Assembly (NCBI GenBank): GCA_017562135.1
Contig: QEYB01001046.1
Coordinates: 1,860,001 to 1,924,000, forward strand
DNA from: Dipylidium caninum
Lineage: Eukaryota > Platyhelminthes > Cestoda > Cyclophyllidea > Dipylidiidae
Direction of reading: 5' to 3'
Length of the DNA: 64,000 nucleotides
Position numbers and translations under genes: made by a program. Shown in pieces: positions 50,501 through 62,400 of the stretch. Each line of letters starts with the position of its first letter. Positions within the stretch are counted from its first letter, which is position 1. Under the pieces are notes generated by a model. That model was not told where the DNA came from. It did not search any database and worked only from the letters and a program-made list of their open reading frames with translations.

Positions 50501-53500
50501 TTGTCAGATCAGTTAATCACACGTAAGATGATGAGTTAAGGGAGCATCATGCCGAGCCCCCTTAAGCAATTCACTTTAGAAGGCGAAAAAGGTTATACGT
50601 TCTCAAATCCTAACGACTTTGTTATGTATTAAAAAAATGCAGAAAGTGAGATCCAAATCAATGAACCGGACAGAATCAGATTATGCCCAACTTTAATTAG
50701 GGTTATTCCTCAAATAACGGAGAGGGTTTGTAGTCAAAATGTTATTTTTCACTGCAATAGTTTACAGATTAACTGCATGCTTCCCATTAAAAATACGTTT
50801 TCAATTTATCAGCATTCCGGGCATTTACGCAAATATACGATTAGAATGGAATTAAAAAGTAGAGCGAAACCTAGACAAAGAGGTTTTGATTGTATAGATT
50901 TATATACAATTTGAGATAACCACTTGTGAAAAACGCAGATTGTAATGACAGATTCAATAAGCTTCATTTGAACTCAGGAGCAACTGCAGCAAACATGCCA
51001 ATATATCCTACGAGTGGAAGCCGCATCCTGAGTCCAAACGGTTGGAGAGAAAACAAAGCCCACTTTACGGTTCCGAAACGTAGACCATGGACAAAAATTC
51101 GACAACATTCAACTGAATGTCAAGAACATAAGTCAGCAATACCTATAGCAATTTAAGTAGGTGTTGAATTGGATTGTGTAAAAATCCAATTATTCCACAA
51201 ATAGCTTGACATAAAAAACGTAAGTCGAAAACTAACGTGATTCCGAAGGGGACTTATTTCGAGATTTTTCTCCAGCAGATGCCTGTAGGTTCCCAATGTT
51301 GGCGGGCAAAGATTCTAAATTATCTGGTCCCGTATCAAGAGTTTTCGGACAGACAATGTCCTCTTCGACCTCATCTACTGCCGCCGCCAATTCATTCTCC
51401 ACCTTCTCCACATCGATTTCTGCTAAAGGAATATATGTAACACACATGTTTAAATATTCCTTTACTTTTTAACAGAATATCACTACCCCAACATTAAGAG
51501 CAAAATTAAAAATGCTATAGGTCTAAAACATATACTATAAAAAGACTTAAAACAGCCTGCGTAAAGCACAGTCCATTTCTGCACATTGTAGTAAGCTAGC
51601 ATCAACAAGGCCTGCGTAAATCCCCAGAAAAATTGAGTGAGCACAGTTGGAGCCCTGAAGTTGTGCGGAGCAAGATTGTGCAATGAGCGCTGGCGATCAC
51701 ACGCTGTTTATCGGTTTGAGAAGGCCTACCATCACTAGAGGACTCCTCTACGGAAGCAGGCTCCACCGTCTTCGATGGCGCATTTTTCGAGGCGGCTTGC
51801 TCGCTTTCTTTGTACAGAATCTAACAAAGATAAGGGAAGTAAAAGCGGGAAATAAAAGGTTTTAAGATGTCGGTTTTTATCTGTAATCATGGGCAGAGAC
51901 TTACGCCAGGAATCATAGCACGAATGTCCTGTAGACTTTCGTAAAAGAGTCGGGTATCTTCATCCTCAAATAGACCTGAGTTGTCACCGCCAGCAGCCTT
52001 CATGGAAGAACCAGAAAGTATCAGTTAACGTCTAGATAATTTTACCGTTATGCCAAAGTAAGGATACCATTCTGAGAAGGAGCACTCACGATGAAGAGCT
52101 AACCCTAAGCATCCAGAACGATTCCCATATCTTGTCAGTTCTTTAACCTCCATATTAGCAAAGTGGAACGTAGTTTAACTACATACAAACGGTACACAAT
52201 TGAAATGCTTCTTCTGCCTACTGACCGTGATTCGACTTTCAGTAAGCCCCACACGTGCCACTTGATTGGGAATTTTATGAGGTTCCAAATTGTCTATCGA
52301 GGACTAGATAGAAGAAAATTAGTCTCATCTATTAATGAAATAAGATTAACTATGCTGTATCGCTTGTCTATAAAGCCAACAATAACAAAATTCAGTTCGA
52401 CTTCAGCTTGATAGTCACGAAGTAGCTGGTTAAATAAGTCACGTGGTACTGACATGATCCTGTACGATAATCCCTTATTACATTACTCATTTTACTCCGA
52501 TCGGAAGTTGTAAAGATAAAGACGTCATTCAATGAGGGAACAGTGAGATTACGTGAAAATTCACGAACGAAGGAAAACTTAACACACGGATGCATCCGTA
52601 TGTCAATATTATGCATTAAAATGACTGCTCAAAATAGTTCTCGAACTATTTTAACACCCAATATTTCATTCAAATGCAAAGGTAAAGAGCATTCAAGCCA
52701 ATACGGTGTGGTGACAATTGAAATTTAAAAGGGAGGAGTAATCTATAAAAGCGGGAGACCTAACCTCTGAATTTTGAAGTTGGCCCTCCATTTTGATCCC
52801 GCCGTCCTCTTCTTTTTCAACTAAAACCCAAATGATAAAAAGTCAGGCATGCATACAAGTTACCCGATAGACAGAAGAATCGCAAAACCAACCAGCAACA
52901 AGTGTTTCCACAGGTACTGGTGTCTCTTTATCTACGGCATCGGCGAGAATTGATACCGCCTCGTGAAACTTTCGACACGCTGCCAACAGCTGCTCTTCCT
53001 TTTCTTGACGCTCTGGATGTACCTCTCCCTTAGTGAACATCTGATGGCGGTTAGAGGCTATCAATCGGCGTGCCTCTTTAGCCATGTCCATCAAACGCTC
53101 CAAGGCAGAGGCGTAATATTCGTGGAAAAGACCGCGGCACTTGGCCTTCCGCTCCTTTGAAAGGAATGTTGAACGGCGGACCGTAGCATCGTACTTCTTG
53201 GCAAGGGATCTAATCAAAGTGAACAGTTAAGGTGGTTACCTACGTGTACTTTCGAGGAATGAGGCCAGCCCAATCGTCACCACAGGCCTTAATGAAGCTG
53301 GAGACAATACCTATGTTTATAAAGTTTTCCTTGTCGCCATTGGTGAGCTGGGTCAGCTGCACAGCAAGGAGACGAACACTGTCGCTTTCGGGGAGAACAC
53401 CGACAGTGATGAGGTCCGCGAAGAGGACCAAATCAACACGCAATTTGGAAAGATTTTGAGCCTAATTTGTAAAGTATAAAGATTTAATGGACTTCACCTT

Positions 53501-54002
53501 CTCTGTTTTCTGTTGTGAGAATACTTTCTTCCATGCATCCAAAAGAAGGCTAGAGAAATCTGAATAGCGTCGATGCATGAAAGAACAGAGTCGTAGCATA
53601 AATGGGATATCAGTCATCTTGATTTTAGGCTCTGTTATGGCAGTGGCGACTTCTGCCACGTACTTTGACAAATTTAATCCATCAAAATCCTTTAGGAGTG
53701 ACTCTTTAGAATTTTCGGTTAAATTTCGCTATAAAATAAGGTTACATGGTGAAATAAAGGCATACAATTTTCTTCACAAAAGCAGTATTTTTCTTGAGCG
53801 TAGAATCTTTCTTAGAAAAAAAACGTTCATCTGGCCAATTATTGACAGCTGCATTGTTTTCTCTTAACAGATTTGCCTTCATTGTGAGTTTTTCTGCAAC
53901 CTCTGACATATAGTCGGAAAGGATTTTCTGTGGAAGTTATAATTGTGAAAGAAATGGGTATACTTTATTCTCTTCATGATCCAGCACGGAAGATCTTGAC
54001 AT
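41513..54002 (-). CDS. UPF2: UPF2, nonsense-mediated mRNA decay factor (MIF4G protein)
   Basis: UPF2 links UPF1 to UPF3/exon-junction complexes in nonsense-mediated decay. Twenty-one exons can be joined in phase: 54002-53964, 53927-53766, 53728-53498, 53461-53244, 53209-52893, 52820-52765, 51997-51905, 51820-51730, 51419-51237, 49732-49641, 49567-49315, 47252-46975, 45598-45473, 45392-45231, 44607-44469, 44424-44285, 44232-43845, 42993-42878, 42798-42286, 41970-41715 and 41634-41513, about 1324 residues. Matches include KKNTAFVKK and GLNLSKYVAEV (entry to MIF4G-1), FEDEDTRLFYESL, then MIF4G-2 (YDLLPFYARFVATLNP, CGRFLYRSP, MRKKNALHMDARY), MIF4G-3 (VRVGMERNDQTMNQRRL, LGLLYNYKLIES, ETCGSYFDRGS), a long acidic stretch, the UPF1-binding region (HIKCVEDDEFMAELERM) and the C-terminal KYNHPKRAPDAEAVFGSS. 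A non-coding 5' exon is likely because an acceptor lies just before the ATG. Introns host R1 copy C and R2 copy 2. Confidence 0.95.
46214..46800 (+). repeat. Dispersed repeat family R1, copy C (UPF2 intron)
   Basis: It matches the 3' half of copy A, from cacaaaatgttccagcgc through gggccgaattgttgg to about 46745 and weakly to 46800. It also shares with copy B a block (attgattcgggtggctttgc and cctcattgcactgtctccat) that is deleted in A. The palindromic core is mutated beyond recognition here. The copy lies in the UPF2 intron between 45598 and 46975, antisense to the gene in the family orientation set by copy A. Confidence 0.8.
47990..49262 (+). repeat. Dispersed repeat family R2, copy 2 (UPF2 intron)
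   Basis: Counterpart of 12285-13225 in the same orientation, inside the UPF2 intron 47253-49314. It is longer because of extra sequence around 48190-48350 and 48390-48500. On the minus strand an open frame (48221-47961) reads LSLEDLVNFSRTCK then FPLGFGEK and ENGIPTGEI, which is more intact than in copy 1. The first of these strings resembles the middle of an F-box, but it is short and could be coincidence. Confidence 0.8.
49733..51236 (-). other. UPF2 intron (1.5 kb), no further feature
   Basis: Sequence between UPF2 exons 9 and 10 as numbered from the start. It is AT-rich with no recognised repeat or gene. Confidence 0.6.
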
Positions 54003-56107
54003 GTTTGCTGAAAAAATAATGGAATTTACTATTATGTTACGTTAAAGACTATGTGTGCGTTCCATCGAAAACAAACCCAATTCACAAAATTGAATTTACG
54101 GTAGGAATTCCAGCTTTGTGAAAGCCAAAATTCTTAGCAAATGGTTTCTTGTCAAAAAATATGCGAAAAAAACACCTATCACCTCCGATAACTTGCGAGA
54201 AACAGGTAAATAAGTGTGATAATCTTCCTTCGATTAAAGGAATCATATCAGTATGAACTAACAACCTTTTCACTATAATGAGCACAATGGAATTATCACA
54301 TATCGGTTGCGATCTAAATCATCCAAAAAATCATGACTAGTGCAATTACATTGAAATGGTTTGTACGACAACAGAGGAGTAAAGAGCATTTACACACCCA
54401 GGGCGGTCACAAATTCTAACGGAATACCTCGACTATTTGACGCAAGACAAGTGAAATGTTCGGGTTACATTGGAATTGCTATGTTAAACAAAGGCGTTAT
54501 AACCACGACTCCAATTCAAACATTATTCACTAAAAAGGACTGCTGAAAATATAACAATATTGAAAATTCGGCTCAAAATAATTAGTAAAATTAACCACTG
54601 GCCAAAAGGAAGGTCGAAAAAGAGCGAAAGGGGTATATTATCACCTTCCGAGATGAAGGACACATTAGATGAAGACGTACAGATTTCAAGAGCCCAAATC
54701 GGTTACTTATTAACACGAGTAAACCTGTTTTCGCCAACTTAAAGGAAATGAACACAGAAGCGGATCTAAAACTTACTCGAGAATAAACGATTTTGCCACT
54801 AATACCGTGAATGGAATTAAAAACCTAAATCAAAAACGGCTACAAAAAGTAAGAGTTCAGAAAATCCGCTAAATGAATGGAAATTCCAAACCGTTAAATT
54901 GTAAGAGGAGAATTATGGCGGCGAAGAGGAGGCGCATATATTTATTCGAACAGTAATTGCTTGTCAAAAAACAGACAAGAATGTACCAGGTCAATAAGCG
55001 AATGTCTCCCGTATCGAACACCCGACGCTACTGAGATCTATAAGCTTCTAACTCACCATTAGAACTTCAATAAATTGTTTTAAGTACAAGAAAGAGGGAA
55101 AACAATGCCGTCGAAAAAATGGCAATATCAACCTAAGATACCAACTCAAAAACCTCAAGTGTACTAGGAACAAGTCAGCTGTCGTAAAAGTTTGAGATGA
55201 GGCTAGTGACCCAGAACAGAAGAGTACAGGTGATGCTTAGTAGAAATAATAAAGGCCAGAATCGCCGTAAGATTTTCTCAATTCTGGAACTCACGGTCAA
55301 GCATTATGTACGAGTGGACGGTACACAAGCGAACTTTCGAAAGTGCCCACGAACTAACCAATACGAAAAAGCATTATCGGCACTATATGTTAATATCTGT
55401 AAGTCAATTAAAAAGGACATAAGGCTATACACACAGTACTTTCTTCTTTCCGAATCATTGAAAGAGCTTTATTGCTTTCGTAAAAAGTGAATAGAAATTA
55501 TGTTTACAGGAACCTTGTTTGTAAATCCAGTTTGGTGAAGGTACAGGCTGTGATCTCATAATCTAATGCCGTGCATGCATCCATTCCTTGTGAATAACCA
55601 TTTCTAAGTCAATAATGATGCAAAAGCGGTTACGCGCCTGAGCTATGTTCAGCCTGAGGCAGTTTCCCTCTTATCTGTCGTCGCTGCACTAAAATTAATT
55701 TTTAGGCTCTTTTGCCTTCTTTAGAAAAAAGGGATTTCAAAAAGCGATTGGCTTTACGCTAATTAACGAGCATGGGCTTCGGCCTTGAACGTATCTATGT
55801 CCTTTAATATGCGGCTTTTTAAAGAACATCGCGATGTTGGAGTGTTTTGAAAACCCTATCTTTAAACATTACAACATATTTAACGATGACGTAATTGCTA
55901 CCTATACTGCAACTGCCCCCTCCCCTGAAAAAGACTTCCACCACTTACAAGTCTTAAAATGCAAGGTAAAGTAACAACAGTGTAAATTTCCAGTGGTCGC
56001 CCATGCTTTTCGTCTGAGTTTTCTTAAAGAATATCAGATAAAGCTTATTTTGTATATTTGATGTTAAATCGCTTTTTAATGCCTTATTTTTGCATATATA
56101 TGTGCCT
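54003..56107. other. Divergent intergenic region, UPF2-FBXO36
   Basis: AT-rich 2.1 kb between divergent genes, expected to hold both promoters, the UPF2 5' UTR exon and perhaps the first FBXO36 exon. Open frames such as 55197-55490 (plus, 97 codons) show no known domain. Confidence 0.4.
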
Positions 56108-57329
56108 ATGCATAAGCTAGTGCCTACACGCCAGGTGAGTACTCCACTCTAAGTACTTTTTTAAAATAATACCGTTACGCAGATTATATGGAGAAGCTGG
56201 CGTATAACGTCCCGCAATGAAGCTGCGAAGCATAATCCTACCCAACTAGTTGAAACATATACAGGTTTTATACAAAATAAAAAATTACGAGGTATATACT
56301 ATTCCATTTGTATCTGGAGGATGTTAGGGGAAATCCAACGTGTCATGGGCAAAAGCGTTCTGAGATTTTGCGACTGTGTTGTAAAGGGACACCTTGATTT
56401 CCTGCCCCGCATGCCACCCTTTATAATAAAGAAGATTCTTACGTTTGTCAACGCCGAAGATATTATTAACCTGGGACGGTCTTGTAAAACGATACTTGAG
56501 GTAATTCATCACCATTTTGTTACCATAAAATGGGTTACAATGCTTTCCTTGAAATCTTCTTTGTTCTTCAGCCAGGGACTGTGGCTCAATTTTAGATCGT
56601 TCTATCAATCGTTTTAATTATTCGCTTTGGCCATGTACGTAAAGCTTCTTTTATTAATTTACAGGTTAACGGTTGTATGTGTCGTGAAAAAAAGTCACAG
56701 TGTTTGTTCAAAACAAGTCCTCAACAGTGAATAATGATAACTACTTTACATCACTCATCATTATGTGCTATAGCGTACGATTCACACGCAGGCCTCTCAG
56801 TCGTACGCTATTATCCCTTATGAAAAGATGGGCGCCCTTGCCAAAAATAATGAAAAAATTAACAGTCTTTTTGTTTCATTATGGTTGATATTTTTCTGTG
56901 CCGCTGTCGTAGATTTGCAACAACGAAGATGTCTGGAACAATGTGTATTGTCGATATCACAAGGAACCCCCAAATGATATGATAAGAGAACTCGCCAAAA
57001 CGTACAGTTGGAAACAAGTCTTCTTTACAAGTAAATTAAAACTTCAGGTAAGGCCTGACATTTTCGAGTTAATAAGATCCTAATTCCTGATAATTTTGAG
57101 AACAACAGTTACCACGTCATGGTGGACTGAAGTTTTGTTATTGAGTCATTGTAATAATAATAATTTTCTCCAGATGCAGATTCGACGTCGGAAAATAGAG
57201 CGGGATAAGCCAACTGGTAACGAGGTACTAGACGAAACGGTTACTCTCATGAGAGGAGGTTTGTTTTTGATTTTAGAATATATTAAGTCTAATGGTGAAA
57301 CTGCTCTCATTTTTTCATCATTTATTTAG
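56108..57329 (+). CDS. FBXO36: FBXO36-like F-box protein
   Basis: F-box proteins bind SKP1 and recruit substrates to SCF ubiquitin ligases; the substrate of FBXO36 is not known to me. Exons 56108-56134, 56183-56500, 56913-57047 and 57174-57329 join in phase to about 211 residues (human about 188). Exon 1-2 reads HKLVPTRQ|IIWRSWRITSRNE, matching the vertebrate TRTQVIFRWWKISLRSE segment. The F-box is LPRMPPFIIKKILTFVNAED ... LGRSCK, followed by NNEDVWNNVYCRYH and SWKQVFFTSKLKLQ|MQIRRRK, all family-like. The start at 56108 is the nearest ATG in frame, but about 20 N-terminal residues of the family are missing, so another upstream exon is probable. The last 25 residues have no family match, and an alternative donor (gtttgt at about 57257) could change the end. 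Confidence 0.82.
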
Positions 57330-57999
57330 ACAATACAATCAGTTTCAAGGACACACCGTTTCGGCGTCCGCGTGTATTTCACTCGAGAGAGTTCTCAAGC
57401 GTTGGTTTTTCTAGATAGCTTGACACTTTGAGGAAAGTGAATATCCTCTCCGGCACCTTAAAATAAAGTATAACTATTCTTTCAGGTACATAATGCTTTG
57501 ATTCTTGCTGCGTTGAAATACTGAAGGTGTAAAGTCTTCACCTTATTTCTAACTTATTTCTAATATTCCCCTTAATCGTAAGAAATTTACCAAGGCAAAA
57601 TACTACCAAATACTTTACAGAACAATGTAAAACTGTTGCTTTTGGTGCGCATTTTGAGGAAGATTAATTTTATCCTGTTTGAGCAAATAAATAATTACAT
57701 TTGCTAGATTATGCAACGTAGCATGACCCGGGCAAGACAATTATTTGCGGTTAATAGTAGACTATGGAGTTAATTTACTAATGCCTGCTTCTCATTCGCG
57801 TACGCTTTCAGACGCCGTAGCACATACTCTATAAGGACCTTTGTCTTTGCCTTCGGTGCGATGCCTGCCTTTCTATTTGTATCAATTTTTGCGACACAGC
57901 AATCGTATGTAGAGAGAGGCGTACAATATCCATACTAAAGATAGTACTAGCAAGGTAAAGTGCTATAGATAATAGAAGGTTCAGCGGGCATCCGCGAAA
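57330..57999. other. Intergenic, nothing recognised
   Basis: AT-rich 3' flank of the F-box gene. No repeat or gene seen. Confidence 0.5.
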
Positions 58000-58227
58000 A
58001 TGGTAGGTAAATACGTAGGGCTGTCGTGGTATCCCTCATTAAGCTTGCCTCAACAGTTTACTTTGACGGATCTAGTTTATCATAAAGCAGAGTTTAGTCT
58101 TATGAAAAGGTTGCGCCAAGCGAGGCAACGAGGGATGTGGGGAACGGGAGGCAGAGTGCGAGCAGATGCGTTACCAGCACGTCACTTACGATACCGTAAC
58201 GGTTCATCGCTTAAGAAGAAGAAATAA
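58000..58227 (+). CDS. Small orphan reading frame, basic C-terminus
   Basis: A 75-codon frame with a purine at -3 before the ATG (gcgaaaatgg). It is rich in arginine in its second half and ends in a lysine run (SSLKKKK), overlapping a possible polyadenylation signal (aataaa). I recognise no family. It is convergent with, and only 35 bp from, the next minus-strand frame. It could be a real small gene, the last exon of a longer transcript, or chance. Confidence 0.25.
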   Translation: MVGKYVGLSWYPSLSLPQQFTLTDLVYHKAEFSLMKRLRQARQRGMWGTGGRVRADALPARHLRYRNGSSLKKKK

Positions 58228-58262
58228 AGTGAGCACCATACGGCCGGTTAATTTATTTGCAA

Positions 58263-58613
58263 TCAGCGGACATCAGAATTAGTGTCATAGTGTTGAAGAA
58301 TGGACATTTGGAGGAGATACACCCATCTTCTAGTTATGACGAGTAGAAGGACGCATGCACAAAACCAGGCAGCGATGTAGATGAGATCATAGAGAGTGGG
58401 CCAGTTGACTGCCTCGACTGCTGCTTGATCGAGCAGACGGAAGACAGACGGCACCAGTGTGTACGTTGCCTCCTCCGGACCCGCGTTCGCCCAATCGTCC
58501 ACTGAGTTGAAGTCATTCATCGGCTCTAACAAGTTCATCTCCTCCAGTTTCTTCCCGTCCATCGAGCCTGGCGCCACGGAGGTCGAGCTCAGTTCGCAGA
58601 GGTCGAAGGCCAT
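58263..58613 (-). CDS. Small single-pass membrane protein frame, possibly a terminal exon
   Basis: A 116-codon frame. Residues 74-94 (around YIAAWFCACVLLLVIT) form one clear hydrophobic membrane segment, followed by RRW and a short tail ending HYDTNSDVR. The N-terminal 70 residues are acidic and have no recognised domain. The frame stays open about 14 codons upstream of the ATG. Position and strand would suit the membrane-anchor exon of the EGF/TSP1 gene at 59436-64000, but no convincing splice acceptor in phase was found. It may equally be an independent gene. Confidence 0.4.
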   Translation of the reverse strand: MAFDLCELSSTSVAPGSMDGKKLEEMNLLEPMNDFNSVDDWANAGPEEATYTLVPSVFRLLDQAAVEAVNWPTLYDLIYIAAWFCACVLLLVITRRWVYLLQMSILQHYDTNSDVR

Positions 58614-59435
58614 TTGGGCGCCTTTTTTTGAGTTGGATTTAGAGATCTGCTCACCGCCTCGTCATCCTGCCAACGGGAAAACTCTACGATTGTGCCATTT
58701 TTGGCTAGCATAAATTATGGAAGCAGAAAACAGCGTAGATATTAGTTGTTAGGGCAAAATGATTTAGCGTTTCAACTACATCGACTTAAAATATGCACAT
58801 ATTTACCAAAGCTATGTCCGGCGAAGACTATTAAAAACGGTTGCTCTACGTAGTCTAGTTACAGTCCCTCTTTCCATGCGAGTTCTGGTTGTTAATGTCA
58901 AAGAGGGTAAGAATATATTTTGTCTTTTGCAGGCGTCTTATAAACATGTAATAGGCAATCTTCACGATGCGACGATTACTAGTAGTACATCGCAATCTCT
59001 ATTTTATTAACACCAACCCAGTAATTGACTGAAGTCGAAATGAAAGAGAGAAGCGAAACAGCTGAGAAAGTGAAGAAGAGGGTGGTAGCCAAGATTAATA
59101 GGAAACGCTAAAAAAGAGTGCGTCCAAATGTTTATGTGAGAGAAGACGTGGTGGCGTTCCCAGCAAATACCACAACGAAGCACCGGCTAAAAGTGTTCAT
59201 GTCCAAAATTGCGATTACCGTTTGACTTTGATCCCACCATTACTATTTCGGAGTCCAAGTCAATGAACTGGCCGATGGAAAGGTGTTACACTGGTGGAAG
59301 TGATATTGTTCCGATTGGAGTTTTCCGACAATGGTGTATGTTAGTATGTTAGTCTATCATCGAGTTCATTGGGCAGAGTGTATGGGGAGTCTGAGGCCAA
59401 TGATTTGACAAAAGCTTATGCATTGCAACACAGAC
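58614..59435. other. Gap between small membrane frame and EGF/TSP1 gene
   Basis: No coding segment recognised. It is either the last intron of the EGF/TSP1 gene or its 3' flank. Confidence 0.4.
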
Positions 59436-62400
59436 GCCGGCGATGCAACTGACCGAATTGAGGTCGCAAACGCGGTATCGGATGCGGCGTCGGGGTCCCG
59501 GGCAAACCTGTCCGGGGGCGCTGACGAAACAGTGGCGTGTGCACTCCTGGTATGCGCGTTGGAAACAGGCTTCGGCAGGCTTCGGCCATTTGCAGAGACT
59601 CCACGAGCTCCACACAGACCAGTAGGGCTCCGGTGGTGCCTCCTCACAGTTTCGTCCCACGTAGCCTGGCGGGCAATGACACTTGTAGTCGAGTGGGTCA
59701 CCGGTGGGCAACTGTTCGCATCGCCCACCCGCTTGACAAGACCGTTCTGCAAATAACCACTCTTACAGGCGGCCACTGGCACACAAATTGGTTCGGTGGG
59801 ATTTTTCGGCCTGTGTGTCTTCGGTGGACAAAGGCATCTGGAATGAAAACGGGTTACTTCTGATATCAGAAACCATTGAGTAAAGCCTTATTGGTTTAGA
59901 TGAGGATGAGATAAAGAGAATGTCTTTGAATTGGTTTGTGAATGTTCTCAAATACTAGATACCACATGTAATTAGAATGAATTAATGTTCTCACTTCTGC
60001 ACTGCGCTGAAACGTACATAGGGGCTTTTTCCATACGAAAAAACAAAAAAAATTCCACGTAGGAGGTGGTAGGGTATTCGCACAAAACAATAAGACAGTG
60101 AAATTTTGTAAATCTGGTACACAAAGAGCGGACATTGGCGAAGATATAGTAGAGAAACCAGATGCACAGAATTTCATCAACACGTTAGATGATACGGATG
60201 ATGATGTAGTGAGAAAAGCCTACTTGAAGCCATTGTAAAGGTCTTCTGGCACACGAACACATTTGAAAGGCCGACAAGTTTTGACCCCGATGCCCGCAGC
60301 GCAAGGGTCAAAATCGTACTCGCAGAGGTCGCCTCGGAAGGCGGGCAAACACTTACAAGTGAAGAGTCGTTTGCCCTTTTGACTCTCCACCCCCTCCTCC
60401 TCTTCCTCCTCACCGCCACTGCTTAACTCGCTGGAGTCCGTTTGCAGGGCCTTTTGACACTCACCGCCGTTCATGCAGGGATTGCCGCCGCCACAGGCAT
60501 AATCGGCCATCTCCTCCACGCAGGTCCCCTGTACACGGTCGTACTGTCGAGGCATGAAGTAACGAGATCACTCAGGCGCAGGAACAAGCATGGAAGTCAG
60601 TAGCGCGAAAATTTGCCATTAAAAGTTTTGTCTTCGAATGGAGTGCTTCACGACGCCTGCTCTCCACCCATTCATCTACCAGCCTCAACTCGAGATATTC
60701 AAGAACAAAAATTCACCTAAGGTTAAAGTGCCTAGCGATGAGAGCGGGTTGGCAATCGTCTATAAACGGAGTTCGACTAAAACGGGAAAGTGAGATTAGC
60801 CAAGGCACACACGAATACAGAAATGACTGAATGACTTAGCATTTCTCGTTCGACAGATCAACTAATGCGAGGCAAAATGGCTGGAATGAAACCTGAGAGA
60901 AAATTTGCTCCACGCATCACATTTCGAGTGGGTTACTCCTCTTCATAGTCTCCCGGAACAAACTAGTAATTAACATTTATCCACGTTCGGTGACTCCCTT
61001 TATCACGCCTGTTTCTTTTTAAGATGCCATAAACTATGTAAACATTGGTGTACAAGAGAGGCTTTTAAGAGATGAGGTGGAACTGGGGATGAAGTCAGCA
61101 GACAACCAGTGTTTTCAACTAGACTAAGCGATTTTACTCTTTCAGGAAACGAAGGTGGTTTTTACTTGGAACAAAAAACCATCTAAATGACGGTGTAACT
61201 TGGTATGGCTGGATTCCATAGGGACCCACCAAATCCTCATCAACCTGATTACAGAAGCATCCATGAACGCAGGGAGATGCGGGATCATGCTATTAAATTC
61301 GATTTATTAAATAAAAGAAGTCTGGGAGATTTCTCGACTACTGGTGAGTAAAAAGGCGGTACTATAGTAAAGACTACCCGCAAAGGACGTTACATCAGTG
61401 ATTGAGGCAAACCTAAACTACCGAGCGCCATCGAAATACCCTCTGTGGAATATTTGGTCAGCAAAAGGCACTTTTGTCGTGTCGTGAGGTGATTCGGTTG
61501 TAGTGGCTAAGGCGGCAAAGGGCTCCCCTTGTTGATGCTTAAAATGTTAAATGGAAACCCATAATTAATGAGTTTCATCCTCTTATCTAGTCACAATTTT
61601 TTCACCGGTTACTGACAGAAATCTACCAGACGTGAACTGTATATTCTAAATGAGAGCAATATGCAAAACAAAATATGCTTCTATTTTGTATTAGTAAACA
61701 ATATGTGGAGGGGAGTTTAGTTTTGCTAATTTTCAGGCAAGTAGAATCAAATTGTATTTTTCCATGGGAACCTGTCACGGGGTGTTTAGCAGAGTCGAGG
61801 ACTCTTTCTGACAGCAAATAGAAGCACCATCGCGGAAACATAGTACAGCCTCTATGCCATATGTCAAAATCAGGGATGTAGCCTAAGTACCTGCAAATTG
61901 ACCAGTTGGGTGTTCTAAATGAAATCCTTTTAGCTCATTTACACAAGTACGACGGTCGATTGTAAAATTTTACAAGTAAGCGACTAAGTTAAATTTTAAA
62001 CGTTAGTTATCATAACTAACCGAGTAAAATGGTTCACAAATGCAGAAGGGGACCTTGAGAGCAGCTATTTGAGCTTCAAAAGCATTGATGAACAGTTCTC
62101 TTTTGGTGACAAAGTGTTCGAAAAAGGAGATTGGTAAACGGTTAGAGACTGAAATCATCGAGTGCCATCGACGGAAGTCCTCCGAAATCACCTCCATCTT
62201 CTCTTTCTCCTTCGTGGCCGTGTAGTGACGCAGCTCCTCTGGCACGTAGGTTCCACACGTGCCTATGGAATGTGTGGCCTTCTTACAGAAGTTCGGCCCT
62301 TTCGTCCGACAAGGGTCAGGGCAATTGAGGTGCCTGTCGATGCCGCGCACACACAGACCTATGCTGAAAAATTTTTTTTTTGGATTATTCAACCAGTAGG

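Noticed and set aside
53577..53867. Plus-strand frame over UPF2 exons 2-3
   Set aside because: Shadow of conserved minus-strand exons.
59720..59770. A 20-nt intron in the EGF/TSP1 gene
   Set aside because: The GT and AG motifs exist, but joining produces a TAA codon, and the length is below plausible spliceosomal limits. A missing base explains the frame better.
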